DNA of 64,000 bases from Acidipropionibacterium timonense. Lineage in GTDB: Bacteria; Actinomycetota; Actinomycetes; Propionibacteriales; Propionibacteriaceae. The position numbers were made by a program, and so were the translations under genes. Location of the stretch: the NCBI RefSeq assembly GCF_900605005.1, contig NZ_LR027558.1:1-64000 (forward strand), in the 5' to 3' direction. Positions 33,437 through 42,448 of this stretch are shown in pieces (within the stretch, counting starts at the first letter, position 1; each line of letters begins with the position of its first letter). The notes under the pieces were generated by a model, which was given only the letters and a program-made list of their open reading frames with translations, was not told the DNA's origin and searched no databases.

Positions 33437-34563
33437 GAGTCGGCTCCCGTCGTGAGGGTGAGGCGGTGCAGCAGGGTGAGGGCGTCGACGGCGGCCCGGT
33501 CGCCGGCGCGGGCGGACTCGGCCAGGTGCTCGGCGGCGTCCCGCGCCCACGACGGCAGGTCGGCCTGCGCGAGGTCGCTCCGGTCGGGGACGACGACGAG
33601 GTCGCTGCGGTGCTCGCTGGGTTCCAGGCTGGCGAAGGCCTCCCCGTGGGAGGCCAGGAGGGCGTCGAGCCTGGCCTTCTGGGCGATGGTCAGCTGCCCG
33701 TGCAGGTCGTGGCGCACGATGGTGCGGTCGCGGCGGGGGAAGGCCGACAGGTCGGCGTCGAGGGCGTCGATGTCGGCGTCGGAGGCCATCCGACGGCTCA
33801 CCCGGGTGTGCAGCCAGGTGCCGACCTCCACGGTGCGGGTGGCGACGCCGTCGGAGGTGAGATCGACGATGACGACGGTGCCCCGGCCCGGTTCGGTGAA
33901 GGACGTCGTCTCCTGCGTGCCGCTGTAGCGGATGGTCGCGTGTGGGTCGTCGGGCCAGGCGATGTGGCGGTCGCCGAGGGCGACGTAGTGCAGCGCGCCG
34001 CGCGCGATGGCCTGTCGCAGGGGTTCGGGATCGATGAGGGCGTCGGAGACGGTGTCGCCGGTGAGTCCGGCGAGCTGCCCGTGGCCCAGGAGGATGCGGG
34101 TGGCGCCGTCGGCGTGCAGGCCGCGGGCCACCTGGGCCAGCGGGTCGGTGTGCACGTGCCGGGCCCGCAGTGGAGCGCCGATGAGTTCGATGCCCTCGGG
34201 CAGGTGGAGGGGGGTGTCGTCGCGGACGACGATGGCGTTGGGGGGAAGGGTGAGACGGTCCCAGATGGTGCCCGGTTCGAGGGAGTCGTGGTTGCCGGGC
34301 AGGAGGTAGGTCGGCAGAGCGATGGAGGCGATGGCGTCGAGCGACCGGGTGACGACGGACGCGGGCACGTTCTGGGTCTCGAAGACGTCGCCGGCCACGA
34401 GGACGAAGGCGCAGCCCTCCTGGCGGGCCAGCCGTCCCAGCTCGCGGACGGCGTCGATGCGCGCCGAGGTGTAGCGGGCCTGCGGGTCGTCGTCACCGCG
34501 CGGCGACAGGTAGTCGCGGGTGCGTCCGAGTTGCCAGTCGGAGGTGTGGAGGAATCGCGTCAT
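33433..34563 (-). CDS. Mre11/SbcD/YhaO-like DNA repair phosphoesterase
   Basis: The 376-residue metallophosphoesterase has the calcineurin-like motifs in order: HTSDWQLG at 6-13, VAGDVFE near 58 and LPGNHDS near 93, then LLGHGQL and GDRHI metal-binding histidines. These match Mre11/SbcD nucleases. A TAGAGT box and a GGAG site lie upstream of the ATG. It overlaps the YhaN-like ATPase gene by four bases, and the two are predicted to act as one nuclease complex in DNA repair. Confidence 0.88.
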   Translation of the reverse strand: MTRFLHTSDWQLGRTRDYLSPRGDDDPQARYTSARIDAVRELGRLARQEGCAFVLVAGDVFETQNVPASVVTRSLDAIASIALPTYLLPGNHDSLEPGTIWDRLTLPPNAIVVRDDTPLHLPEGIELIGAPLRARHVHTDPLAQVARGLHADGATRILLGHGQLAGLTGDTVSDALIDPEPLRQAIARGALHYVALGDRHIAWPDDPHATIRYSGTQETTSFTEPGRGTVVIVDLTSDGVATRTVEVGTWLHTRVSRRMASDADIDALDADLSAFPRRDRTIVRHDLHGQLTIAQKARLDALLASHGEAFASLEPSEHRSDLVVVPDRSDLAQADLPSWARDAAEHLAESARAGDRAAVDALTLLHRLTLTTGADS

Positions 34564-34874
34564 GGGTGCTCCTCGATTGGGTGGGCACCACTCTAGGGAC
34601 GGGGTGTGACAGGAATCCCGGGATCGGCCCGCGGGCCGACGGGGGAGACGGCGTCCAGGGCCCCCGACCGCCGTCGAGGACCCACGGGACCTCGGCTGTT
34701 GACCCCACCTGCTCGGAGTGGTTGAGGGTCTGGTCGCCGGTTCTCGCCCGGGCGACCCACCTCATGAAGTACCTTCCGGGACGATGAACGACGCCCCCGG
34801 ACCGTGGGGTCCGGGGGCGTGGCTGGCGTCGAGTGTGGGGGGCTCGGGCGTCGGTTCCCTTCGTGGGGAGCCGA
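34564..34874. other. 311-base intergenic stretch between yceI and the phosphoesterase gene
   Basis: Apart from the phosphoesterase promoter at its left end and the yceI terminator at 34792-34819, I see no gene here. Short open frames on both strands lack ribosome sites and recognisable sequence. Confidence 0.6.
34792..34819 (-). terminator. Strong hairpin terminator downstream of yceI
   Basis: Perfect 12-bp GC-rich arms at 34792-34803 and 34808-34819 flank a 4-base loop. It lies about 55 bases beyond the yceI stop on the minus strand. Confidence 0.8.
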
Positions 34875-35420
34875 TCAGGCGTTCTTGATGGCGCTGATCT
34901 CGAGCTCGAGGGTGACGTCGTCGGAGACGAGGACGCCACCGGTCTCCAGGGCGGCGTTCCAGGTGAGGCCGAAGTCCTTGCGGGAGATCTTGGTGCGGCC
35001 CTCGAAGCCGATGCGGTCGTTGCCGAAGGGGTCGGTGGCCTCGCCGCCGAACTCGAAGGGGATGGTCACCGAGCGGGTCTGGCCGTGGATGGTGAGGTCA
35101 CCGGTGAGCTCGAGGACGTCGCCGGAGATGGCGGCCGAGGTCGAGGAGAAGGTGACGGTCGGGTACTGCTCGACGTCGAGGAAGTCGGCCGACTTGACGT
35201 GTGCGTCGCGGTCGGCGCTGCCAGTGGTGAAGGAGGCGGCCTGGGCGGTGACCTCGACCTTGACCGAGGAGGGGTCGGTACCGTTGCCCGAGGCGGTGCC
35301 GGAGAAGTCCTCGAAGGCTCCGCGGACCTTGGTCACCATGGCGTGACGGGTGACGAAGCCGAGTCGGGAATGGGAGGCGTCGAGGGTGAAGGTGCCGTTC
35401 ACAGCGGTGATGTCGGTCAT
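34875..35420 (-). CDS. YceI-family lipocalin-like protein
   Basis: The 181-residue protein has the YceI beta-barrel fold that binds polyisoprenoid-type lipids, with the characteristic start FTLDASHSRLGFVTRHAMVTKVRGAF and the DGxLTIHGxTRxVTIPFEF pattern near 105-122. There is no signal peptide, so this form is cytoplasmic. AGGAG precedes the ATG at 35420. A strong TTGACA-17-CATAAT promoter drives it from within the shared region with a divergent MarR gene. Overexpression by release from MarR is likely. Confidence 0.92.
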   Translation of the reverse strand: MTDITAVNGTFTLDASHSRLGFVTRHAMVTKVRGAFEDFSGTASGNGTDPSSVKVEVTAQAASFTTGSADRDAHVKSADFLDVEQYPTVTFSSTSAAISGDVLELTGDLTIHGQTRSVTIPFEFGGEATDPFGNDRIGFEGRTKISRKDFGLTWNAALETGGVLVSDDVTLELEISAIKNA

Positions 35421-35438
35421 GGGTGCTCCTGTCGTGGT

Positions 35439-35480
35439 TGACGTGTCACCAATTATGGACGATGATGAATGACATGTCAA
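35439..35480. promoter_or_regulatory. Divergent yceI/marR promoter with two MarR-type operator boxes
   Basis: On the minus strand TTGACA (35475-35480) and CATAAT (35452-35457) are spaced 17 bases apart and should drive yceI. Two boxes, TGACGTGTCA at 35439-35448 and the perfect palindrome TGACATGTCA at 35470-35479, are 31 bases apart, about three helical turns. The second overlaps the yceI -35 box and the marR start codon. A plus-strand promoter TTGACG-17-GATGAT would start marR mRNA near its ATG. Confidence 0.7.
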
Positions 35481-35950
35481 CCACCTCGATGGAGCAGACT
35501 CCCTGGCTCGACGACCACCAGCAACGGGTGTGGCGACTGTGGCTCGACGTGACGACCCGTCTGCCGCAGGTGCTCAACCGTCAGCTCAGCCGGGAGACCG
35601 ACCTGTCCCTGCAGGACTTCGAGGTGCTCGTCATGGTCTCGGAGGCCCCCGATCGGCGGATGCGCGTCGTCGCCCTGGCCGACCTCATGGGGTGGGAACG
35701 GTCCCGGCTGTCGCACCACCTCACCCGGATGGAGGGCCGCGGCCTGGTGATGCGGTCGACCTGCGCCGAGGACCGACGCGGAGCCGTCGTCACCCTCACC
35801 GACCGGGGCATGGACGAACTCGTCGACGCCGCTCCCGGGCACGCCGCCCTGGTGCGCCGGGTCGTCTTCGGAGGTCTGGACTGCGACCACCTCGACGAGC
35901 TCGAGACGATCCTCGGGCACATCGCCGCCAGCCTGGATGCCGAGGACTGA
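35474..35950 (+). CDS. MarR-family transcriptional regulator
   Basis: The roughly 158-residue winged-helix protein has its recognition helix in VVALADLMGWERSRLSHHLTRMEGRGLV at about residues 60-88 and the wing motif CAEDRRGAVVTLTDRG. It is divergent from yceI, and the spacer holds two palindromic boxes, so it probably represses both genes. The start is uncertain. ATGs at 35462, 35465 and 35489 are also in frame; 35474 suits a leaderless mRNA from the GATGAT box at 35461-35466. Confidence 0.87.
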   Translation: MSTTSMEQTPWLDDHQQRVWRLWLDVTTRLPQVLNRQLSRETDLSLQDFEVLVMVSEAPDRRMRVVALADLMGWERSRLSHHLTRMEGRGLVMRSTCAEDRRGAVVTLTDRGMDELVDAAPGHAALVRRVVFGGLDCDHLDELETILGHIAASLDAED

Positions 35951-36017
35951 TACGGCCGGACGAATGGTGGACGCCCGGGTCTAGCATCGCGGCACCGGAC
36001 GAACCCAGGAGCCCATC

Positions 36018-37463
36018 GTGTCCAGCACCCCAGCGCCGCCGAGCCCGGCATCGCTCACCCAGACCAGCACTGACCCGCAGGAGCCGACCCGCCCCGTCAT
36101 GAAGGGCCGCCAGCTCGTCATGATGAGTCTCGGCTCGGCCATCGGTACCGGTCTGTTCGTCGGCTCCGGCAAGGGTGTCGCCGCCGCCGGGCCGTCGGTC
36201 CTCCTGGCCTACGTCGTCGCCGGCATCCTCGTCATCGCCATCATGTACATGCTCGGCGAGATGGTCGCCGCGCACCCTGACTCCGGAGCCTTCTCGGTCT
36301 ACGCCGAGCGCGCCATGGGCCCGGCCGTCGGCTTCGCCATGGGCTGGGTCTGGTGGATCGAGCTCGTCGTCGTCGTGGCCGCCGAGGGCATCGCCGCCGC
36401 CGGCATCCTCACCGCGATGTGGCCGGTCGCGCCGCAATGGGTGCTCACCCTCGTCTTCATGGTGGCCCTCACCGTCATCAACCTCCTGGGCGTCGACCGG
36501 TTCGGTGAGTTCGAGTTCTGGTTCGCGTTCATCAAGGTCGCCGCCGTCGTCGCCTTCCTCCTCGTCGGCATCGCCCTCATGTGCGGGTGGACTGCGGTGC
36601 CCGCCCCGGGACTGGGCAACTTCCTCCACCACGGCGGTCTGGCCCCGCACGGGTCGGGCGGCATCGCCACCGCCCTGCTCCTCGTCGTCTTCTCCTTCGG
36701 TGGCATCGAGATCATGGCGGTGGCCGCCGCCGAGACCGAGGATCCCTCCCACAACGTCTCCCGGGCGGTGCGCACCATCGTCTGGCGCATCCTCCTGTTC
36801 TACATGGGGTCGGTGGCCGTCATGGTCTTCGCCCTGCCCTGGGACGACCCGAAACTCGCAGAGTCGCCCTTCGCGGCGGTCCTGGACCGGGCCGGGATCG
36901 GCGTGGCCGCCCAGATCATGACCGTCGTCATCGTCCTGGCCCTGCTGTCGAGCCTCAACGCCAACCTCTACGGAGCCGCCCGGATGCTCGGGTCGCTCGG
37001 CGAGCGTGGTCTGGCCCCGCACGGCGTCATGAAGGTCGGACGGCGCGGGGTGCCGGTCGTCGCGGTGCTGGCGTCGGTGTCCTTCGGATTCGTCTGCGTC
37101 CTGCTCACCTACGTCTGGCAGGGCAAGGTGCTCGACGTCCTCCTCAACGTCGTGGGATCGACGATCATCGTCACCTACGTCCTCACCATCTGCTCCCAGC
37201 TCATCCTGCGACGCCGCGCCGACGCCCGCGGGGAGCACCTGCCGATGCGGATGTGGGGCTACCCGGTCGTGCCGTGGGTGTCGCTGGCCGTCGTCGCCGG
37301 GGTCGTCGTGCTCGGCATGACCTCGCCCTCGGTGCGTGAGCAGCTGCTGTCGACCTTCGGGCTCGTCGTCGTCCTCCTGGTCATCGGGGCCCTGCGGGCC
37401 CGGCAGATCGGTCAGGCGCCGTTCACGGGGACCGACGAGGTGGTCGACCTGCCCGCTCGTTGA
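36018..37463 (+). CDS. Amino acid permease (AAT family)
   Basis: The 481-residue protein has about 12 helices and the AAT signature MSLGSAIGTGLFVGSGKGVAAAG (written here in family terms; residues about 36-58) and FSFGGIEIMAVAAAETEDP in helix 6. Relatives transport GABA, proline, aromatic or basic amino acids. AGGAG precedes the GTG at 36018. It is not in an evident operon; the specific substrate is not predictable. It differs clearly from the CycA-like permease near 6 kb. Confidence 0.85.
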   Translation: MSSTPAPPSPASLTQTSTDPQEPTRPVMKGRQLVMMSLGSAIGTGLFVGSGKGVAAAGPSVLLAYVVAGILVIAIMYMLGEMVAAHPDSGAFSVYAERAMGPAVGFAMGWVWWIELVVVVAAEGIAAAGILTAMWPVAPQWVLTLVFMVALTVINLLGVDRFGEFEFWFAFIKVAAVVAFLLVGIALMCGWTAVPAPGLGNFLHHGGLAPHGSGGIATALLLVVFSFGGIEIMAVAAAETEDPSHNVSRAVRTIVWRILLFYMGSVAVMVFALPWDDPKLAESPFAAVLDRAGIGVAAQIMTVVIVLALLSSLNANLYGAARMLGSLGERGLAPHGVMKVGRRGVPVVAVLASVSFGFVCVLLTYVWQGKVLDVLLNVVGSTIIVTYVLTICSQLILRRRADARGEHLPMRMWGYPVVPWVSLAVVAGVVVLGMTSPSVREQLLSTFGLVVVLLVIGALRARQIGQAPFTGTDEVVDLPAR

Positions 37464-37499
37464 CCGCCGCTCGGCGGGGCCGGCTCGGTCGGGCCGGTC

Positions 37500-39446
37500 T
37501 CAGTGGGGCCGGGAGTCCGCACGCGTCCCGACCCTGGCGAGCAGGGCGCGACGTCGTTCCCGGGCGGTGACGAGGACCGGCGCCGAGGGGTCGACGGAGG
37601 GGGACGCGGGTGTCGACGACTCGGCAGCCGGTTGGTCGGCGCCGACGCCCGGTACCCGGGAGGACGAGGTCGCCCCGGCGTCTCGGGATCGCCGGGCGAT
37701 CTCCTCGCGGATGATGGGGATGCGGCCGGTGATGGCGGCCAGCGGCCCGGTCGTCTCGAGCACGGTGGGTTCGGGGCCTCGTGACCCGGTCGCGGGGCTC
37801 TCGGGGCTGGTGGACTCGGGCCGGGGGGCCTCGGGGGTCGGGCGCGAGGACGGGGTCGCGGCAGCGGGTCCGGTGGCCGTCGGTGGGGTCACCCGGCCCA
37901 TGGCGTGCACCTTGCGTCCCTCGAGGCGGTCCTGGAGCTGCGAGGTGTAGATCGACACCTCACCGACGACCCGGGAGGCCACCGCGACCGCGATCATCCC
38001 GGGGGCCAGCAACGAGAGGTTCCCGGTCATCTCACCGACCATGAGCATCATCCCGAGCGGGGCGTGGGCCACCGACCCGAAGCAGGCGATCATCCCGACG
38101 ATGACGAAGCTCATGGGGGAGGCGGGGATGCCGGGCAGGCCCTCGAGCAGGCGCCACATCGCCGCCCCGGTCGCCCCGCCGATGACCATGCCGGGGCCGA
38201 AGACGCCGCCCGACCCGCCCGAGCCGATCGACAGGGTCGTCGAGGCGATCTTCGCGAAGGGGATGACGAGGACGACGAGCAACGACATCCGGCTCAGGGT
38301 GTCGGCGTACATCTCCTGCTGGACGTCGCCGTAGCCGGTGCCCAGGGCCGCCGGGACGACGAGACCGAGCAGTCCGACGCACAGCCCGCCGACCGCCGGC
38401 GAGAGCCACCCGGGCAGCGCCAGCCGGGTGAAGAGATCGGAGCCCTTGTAGAAGACGGTGGCGTACAGGCGTCCCATGAGCCCGGCCGCCAACCCCAGGA
38501 CGACGAACCACAGGAGCTGGAGGGGCTGGGAGAACTCGACCCCGGACAGCGAGCCGAAGATCGGCACGAAGCCGTACACCGAGCCGAAGACGACGAAGGC
38601 GACGATCGAGCTGATGAGCGAGGGCATGATGGCGTCCGACTCGAGGTCATCGCGGTAGAGCAACTCCGCTCCCAGGAGGGCTCCCCCCAGGGGGGCGCGG
38701 AAGATGGCGCCGATGCCCGAGGCCATCGCCGCCGAGACCGCGATCCGCGAGTCCGGCGTGGGGATGTGCAGTCGCTTGCACAGGGACGAGACGACGGTGG
38801 CGCTGATCTGGGCGGTCGGGCCCTCACGGCCGCCCGACCCGCCCGAGCCGATGACGAGGGACGAGGCGATGATCTTCACTGCCGCGACCTTGCCGCGCAG
38901 GCCGGTGGGGTCGTGGTGGACCGCCTTGATGGCGTTGTCGGTGCCATGACCCTTGGCCGAGGGGGCGACGAGGTGGACGAGGATGCCCGAGGCCAGGGCC
39001 CCACCGGTGACGACGAGGGGGATCGCCCAGGGCCGGGTCATGCCGCTGCCGGAGCCGCCGTCACCCTCGCCGATGGTGCCCGGCGGGGTGTACCCGCCCA
39101 GCCCCTCGAGGAGGAGTCGCGTGCCGGTGTGCAGGCAGAAATAGAAGATGATGGCGCCCACACCCGAGATGACCCCGATGACCACACCCATGAGCAACCA
39201 GCGATTGAGCGAGTCGCGGAAGGCCTTGGGGCGGTGGGGGACGAGGGCCCGACGGAATCGGCGCAGTGCCTTGCGACGTTCCTCGCGGGGGTCCCTCGAC
39301 CGGGGGGTGTCGCGCTGCGCACCCCGCTGGGCGCCTGGTGTGCCGGGCGTCGCCGCTCGCGTCGATGCGCCCGCAGCGCCGGACCCGACCCCGTCGTCCG
39401 GCGCACCGGCGGTGCTGGGCCGGGGGGGTCGCTCGGGGGGAGTCAC
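37500..39446 (-). CDS. ClC-family chloride channel/antiporter
   Basis: The 648-residue protein has the ClC core of about 18 helices between residues 80 and 500. Selectivity-filter motifs are GSGGSGGREGPT near 200 (GSGGSAGREGP in many relatives), GIGAIFRAPLGGALLGAE near 243 and GSGGSGGVFGPG near 415. The filter has the proton-glutamate in GREGP, consistent with a Cl-/H+ antiporter. Both ends are long and low in complexity: an Arg/Pro-rich N-terminus and a Pro/Thr/Ser-rich tail of about 120 residues, with no CBS domains. Confidence 0.9.
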   Translation of the reverse strand: MTPPERPPRPSTAGAPDDGVGSGAAGASTRAATPGTPGAQRGAQRDTPRSRDPREERRKALRRFRRALVPHRPKAFRDSLNRWLLMGVVIGVISGVGAIIFYFCLHTGTRLLLEGLGGYTPPGTIGEGDGGSGSGMTRPWAIPLVVTGGALASGILVHLVAPSAKGHGTDNAIKAVHHDPTGLRGKVAAVKIIASSLVIGSGGSGGREGPTAQISATVVSSLCKRLHIPTPDSRIAVSAAMASGIGAIFRAPLGGALLGAELLYRDDLESDAIMPSLISSIVAFVVFGSVYGFVPIFGSLSGVEFSQPLQLLWFVVLGLAAGLMGRLYATVFYKGSDLFTRLALPGWLSPAVGGLCVGLLGLVVPAALGTGYGDVQQEMYADTLSRMSLLVVLVIPFAKIASTTLSIGSGGSGGVFGPGMVIGGATGAAMWRLLEGLPGIPASPMSFVIVGMIACFGSVAHAPLGMMLMVGEMTGNLSLLAPGMIAVAVASRVVGEVSIYTSQLQDRLEGRKVHAMGRVTPPTATGPAAATPSSRPTPEAPRPESTSPESPATGSRGPEPTVLETTGPLAAITGRIPIIREEIARRSRDAGATSSSRVPGVGADQPAAESSTPASPSVDPSAPVLVTARERRRALLARVGTRADSRPH

Positions 39447-39555
39447 GGGCCGATTCTTGCACGCGGTCGCCGGCCCGGGGCCCGCCGACGGGTCAGCGAC
39501 CCGGACCGGCCACAGGTCGGCCGACCCGGACCCACCGCCAGTCGGTCGACCCGAT

Positions 39556-39629
39556 GTCGGGAGAATCCCCGGAGCGGGACAATCCTCCCCTCCAGGGGAA
39601 CAATCCTCTCCTCAGGGGAATTTCCCGAC
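39556..39629. repeat. Copy A of a 74-75-bp palindromic element
   Basis: Outer 15-base arms (GTCGGGAGAATCCCC and its near complement at the right end) pair with two mismatches, and the core contains TCCAGGGGAACA. The same outer arms and core recur at 47261-47335 and 48601-48674. This copy lies between the clcA start and the hydroxyacid dehydrogenase start. Confidence 0.75.
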
Positions 39630-39654
39630 GCCTCGGGCGGCTAGCGTGGGCCCC

Positions 39655-40620
39655 ATGGCACGGATCATCGTCACCGCACCCCAACTCATGGCCGACGTCC
39701 TGGCCGAACTCCCCGGTCACGAGGTCGTCGGCGGCGACCACGCGATGTCCCGGGAGGAGCTCGCCGAGGCGATCGGCGACGCCGACGCCCTCTTGTCGAG
39801 TCTGTCCGACCCCCTCGACGCCGACCTGCTGTTCCGCGCCACCCGACTCAAGGTCATCGGCCAGTGCGCCGCCGGGTTCAACAACATCGACCTGGCCGCC
39901 GCCCACGAGCGCGGCATCGTCGTGACGACCACCCCCGGGGTCCTCCACGAGGCCACCGCCGACCTCGCCTTCGGCCTCATGCTCATGGTGACCCGCCGCC
40001 TCGGCGAGGCCGAGCGTCTCGTGCGCGCCCACACCCCCTGGCACTACGACCACACCTTCATGCTCGGCGCCGGCCTCCAGGGCGCCACCCTCGGCATCGT
40101 CGGACTCGGTCAGATCGGTGAGGCCATGGCCCGCCGCGGCGCCGCCTTCGGGATGGACGTCGTCTACACCGCCCGGCACGACAAGGACACCTCCGCCATC
40201 GACGCCACCAACCCGCGCACCGCCCCGACCCGACGCGTCGACCTGCCCGAGCTGCTGGCGACGAGCGACGTCGTCTCCCTGCACTGCCCCCTCACCGACG
40301 AGACCCGCCATCTCATCGACTCCGCCGCCCTGGCCGCCATGAAGCCCACCGCCTACCTCGTCAACACCGCGCGCGGGGCCTGCGTCGACGAGAAGGCGCT
40401 CGTCGACGCCCTCGAGGCCGGGCGGATCGCCGGGGCCGGGCTCGACGTCTACGAGGCCGAACCGACCATCGAGCCGCAGCTGTACGACATGGACAACGTC
40501 GTCCTGCTGCCCCACATCGGCTCGGCAACCCGCCAGACCCGCGCCGCCATGAGTCGTCTGGCGGCCCGGAACATCGCCAAGGTCCTCGCGGGCGAGCCTG
40601 CCGAGACCCCCGTGGGCTGA
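39655..40620 (+). CDS. D-isomer-specific 2-hydroxyacid dehydrogenase (glyoxylate/hydroxypyruvate reductase type)
   Basis: The 321-residue NAD(P)-dependent enzyme has the Rossmann motif GIVGLGQIGEAMARRGAAFGM near residue 145, the catalytic Arg in VNTARGACVD, the Glu in YEAEPTIEP and the His in LLPHIGSAT. This pattern fits glyoxylate or hydroxypyruvate reductases. The ATG at 39655 follows a TAGCGT -10 box by 7 bases, which suggests a leaderless mRNA. It stands alone between palindromic element A and glpA. Confidence 0.88.
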   Translation: MARIIVTAPQLMADVLAELPGHEVVGGDHAMSREELAEAIGDADALLSSLSDPLDADLLFRATRLKVIGQCAAGFNNIDLAAAHERGIVVTTTPGVLHEATADLAFGLMLMVTRRLGEAERLVRAHTPWHYDHTFMLGAGLQGATLGIVGLGQIGEAMARRGAAFGMDVVYTARHDKDTSAIDATNPRTAPTRRVDLPELLATSDVVSLHCPLTDETRHLIDSAALAAMKPTAYLVNTARGACVDEKALVDALEAGRIAGAGLDVYEAEPTIEPQLYDMDNVVLLPHIGSATRQTRAAMSRLAARNIAKVLAGEPAETPVG

Positions 40621-40657
40621 GCGTCCGGACATCCTCCTGCACCTTTGTGGCAGAGCC

Positions 40658-40694
40658 GTGCACGTCTGTTCCGGGGCGTGCACGAGGACGTGCA
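40658..40694 (+). promoter_or_regulatory. Cluster of GTGCAC boxes upstream of glpA
   Basis: The palindromic hexamer GTGCAC occurs at 40658-40663, 40678-40683 and 40689-40694, about 120-156 bases before the glpA start. Regular palindromic boxes in the 193-base spacer suggest a regulator of glycerol-3-phosphate respiration. I cannot name it. Confidence 0.45.
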
Positions 40695-40813
40695 CATTGG
40701 CGGAAACGTCTGGCCGGTCGTCGTACCCCTTCCGTACGCTGGAGTTCGTAACCTGGCAGTGACGCGGGCAGGGCCACCGAGGGCTCGAGCGGCGCACCCC
40801 GAAGGGAGCACGA

Positions 40814-42448
40814 ATGAGATCCATGGACGCGGACGTCGTCGTCATCGGTGGTGGTGCCACCGGGGCCGGCGTCGTCCGGGATGTTGCGATGCGCGGGTAC
40901 TCCGCGGTCCTGCTCGACAAGGCCGACCTCGGCCAGGGCACGACCGGTCGGTACCACGGCCTGCTCCACTCGGGCGGACGCTATGTCGTCTCCGACCCCG
41001 GCTCGGCCACCGAGTGCGCCGAGGAGAACGAGATCGTCACGAGGATCCACGCCGACGCCGTCGAGCGCACCGGCGGCCTCTTCGTCGTCACCCCCGAGGA
41101 CGACCTCGAGTTCTCCGACCGCTGGACGGCGGGCGCCACGGCGTCGAAGGTGCCCTTCGAGGAGATCTCCATCGGCGAGGCGCTGCGTCGCGAACCGCGC
41201 CTCAACCCCGGGATCAAGCGGGCGTTCGCCGTCCAGGACGGCACCGTCGACGGCTGGCAGATGGTCTGGGGTGCCGCCCACTCGGCCATCGACCACGGCG
41301 CGAAGATCCTCACCTACCACCGCGTCACCGAGATCATCCGGGAGGGTGACCAGGTGACCGCCGTCATCGCCCGCGGGCTCAAGGACGGCGAGGACGTCAC
41401 CATCAACACCCGGTTCGTCATCAACACCGCCGGCCCCTGGGCCGGACGGATCGCCGAGCTCGTCGGCTGTCACGACGTCGACGTCGTCGCCGGCCGCGGC
41501 ATCATGATCGCGATGAACCACCGCCTGGTGAACACCGTCGTCAACCGGTGCATCTACCCGGCCGACGGGGACATCCTCGTGCCGGTGCACACCGTGTCGA
41601 TCATCGGCACCACCGACGTCAAGGCCGACGATCCCGATCGTCTGGCGATCCCGCGCAACGAGGTCCAGCAGATGCTCGACTCCGGCGAGGCCCTGGTGCC
41701 CGGGTTCCGCGAGGCCCGCGCCGTGCACGCCTGGGCCGGCGCCCGTCCGCTGTTCAAGGACAAGCGGGTCTCGGCCACCGACACCCGCCACATGTCGCGC
41801 GGCATGAGCATCCTCGACCACGGCTCCCGCGACGGCGTCAAGGGCATCGTCTCGATCATCGGCGGCAAGCTCACGACCTACCGGCTCATGGCCAAGAACG
41901 TCGTCGACGTCATGGTCGAGCAGCTCGGTGAGGACCGTCCCTGCCGCACCGCCGACGAAGCCGTGCCCGGCTCCACCCCCGGCCACAACTACCTCATCAC
42001 GCACGCCCTGGGCGCCAACGAGGAGCGTCGGGCCGCGACCGGGCTGGTGCGCGGGGGAGACCCGAGGAAGGTCGAGTCGACCCCCAAGATCGACGACCAG
42101 ATCCTCTGCGAGTGCGAGCTCATGAGCCGCAAGGCCTTCACCGACCTGCTCGCCGACCAGCCCGACGCCACCCTCGACGACCTGCGTCGTCAGCTGCGGC
42201 TGGGCATGGGCCCGTGCCAGGGCGGGTTCTGCTCCATGCGCGCCACCGGCGTCGCCCTCGAGGAGGGTTCGATCGACGCCGAGCGGGCCACCGGACTGCT
42301 GCGGCTGTTCCTCAAGAACCGGTGGATCGGACTGTGGCCGATCCTCTACGGCGAGCAGGTGCGCCAGACCGCCCTCGACGACTGGATCTTCCAGGGGACC
42401 TTCGACGTCGAGCACCTTCCGGTCCCCGAGAGCGAGGTTGAACTGTGA
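40814..42448 (+). CDS. glpA: Anaerobic glycerol-3-phosphate dehydrogenase subunit A
   Basis: The 544-residue flavoprotein oxidises sn-glycerol 3-phosphate to dihydroxyacetone phosphate and passes electrons through GlpB/GlpC to the quinone pool. The N-terminal FAD motif VVIGGGATGAGVVRDVAMRG is at about residues 8-27. The C-terminal BFD-like iron-sulfur domain has Cys432, Cys434, Cys468 and Cys473, which distinguishes it from aerobic GlpD. GAAGGGAG precedes the ATG at 40814. It starts the glpABC operon. Confidence 0.96.
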   Translation: MRSMDADVVVIGGGATGAGVVRDVAMRGYSAVLLDKADLGQGTTGRYHGLLHSGGRYVVSDPGSATECAEENEIVTRIHADAVERTGGLFVVTPEDDLEFSDRWTAGATASKVPFEEISIGEALRREPRLNPGIKRAFAVQDGTVDGWQMVWGAAHSAIDHGAKILTYHRVTEIIREGDQVTAVIARGLKDGEDVTINTRFVINTAGPWAGRIAELVGCHDVDVVAGRGIMIAMNHRLVNTVVNRCIYPADGDILVPVHTVSIIGTTDVKADDPDRLAIPRNEVQQMLDSGEALVPGFREARAVHAWAGARPLFKDKRVSATDTRHMSRGMSILDHGSRDGVKGIVSIIGGKLTTYRLMAKNVVDVMVEQLGEDRPCRTADEAVPGSTPGHNYLITHALGANEERRAATGLVRGGDPRKVESTPKIDDQILCECELMSRKAFTDLLADQPDATLDDLRRQLRLGMGPCQGGFCSMRATGVALEEGSIDAERATGLLRLFLKNRWIGLWPILYGEQVRQTALDDWIFQGTFDVEHLPVPESEVEL

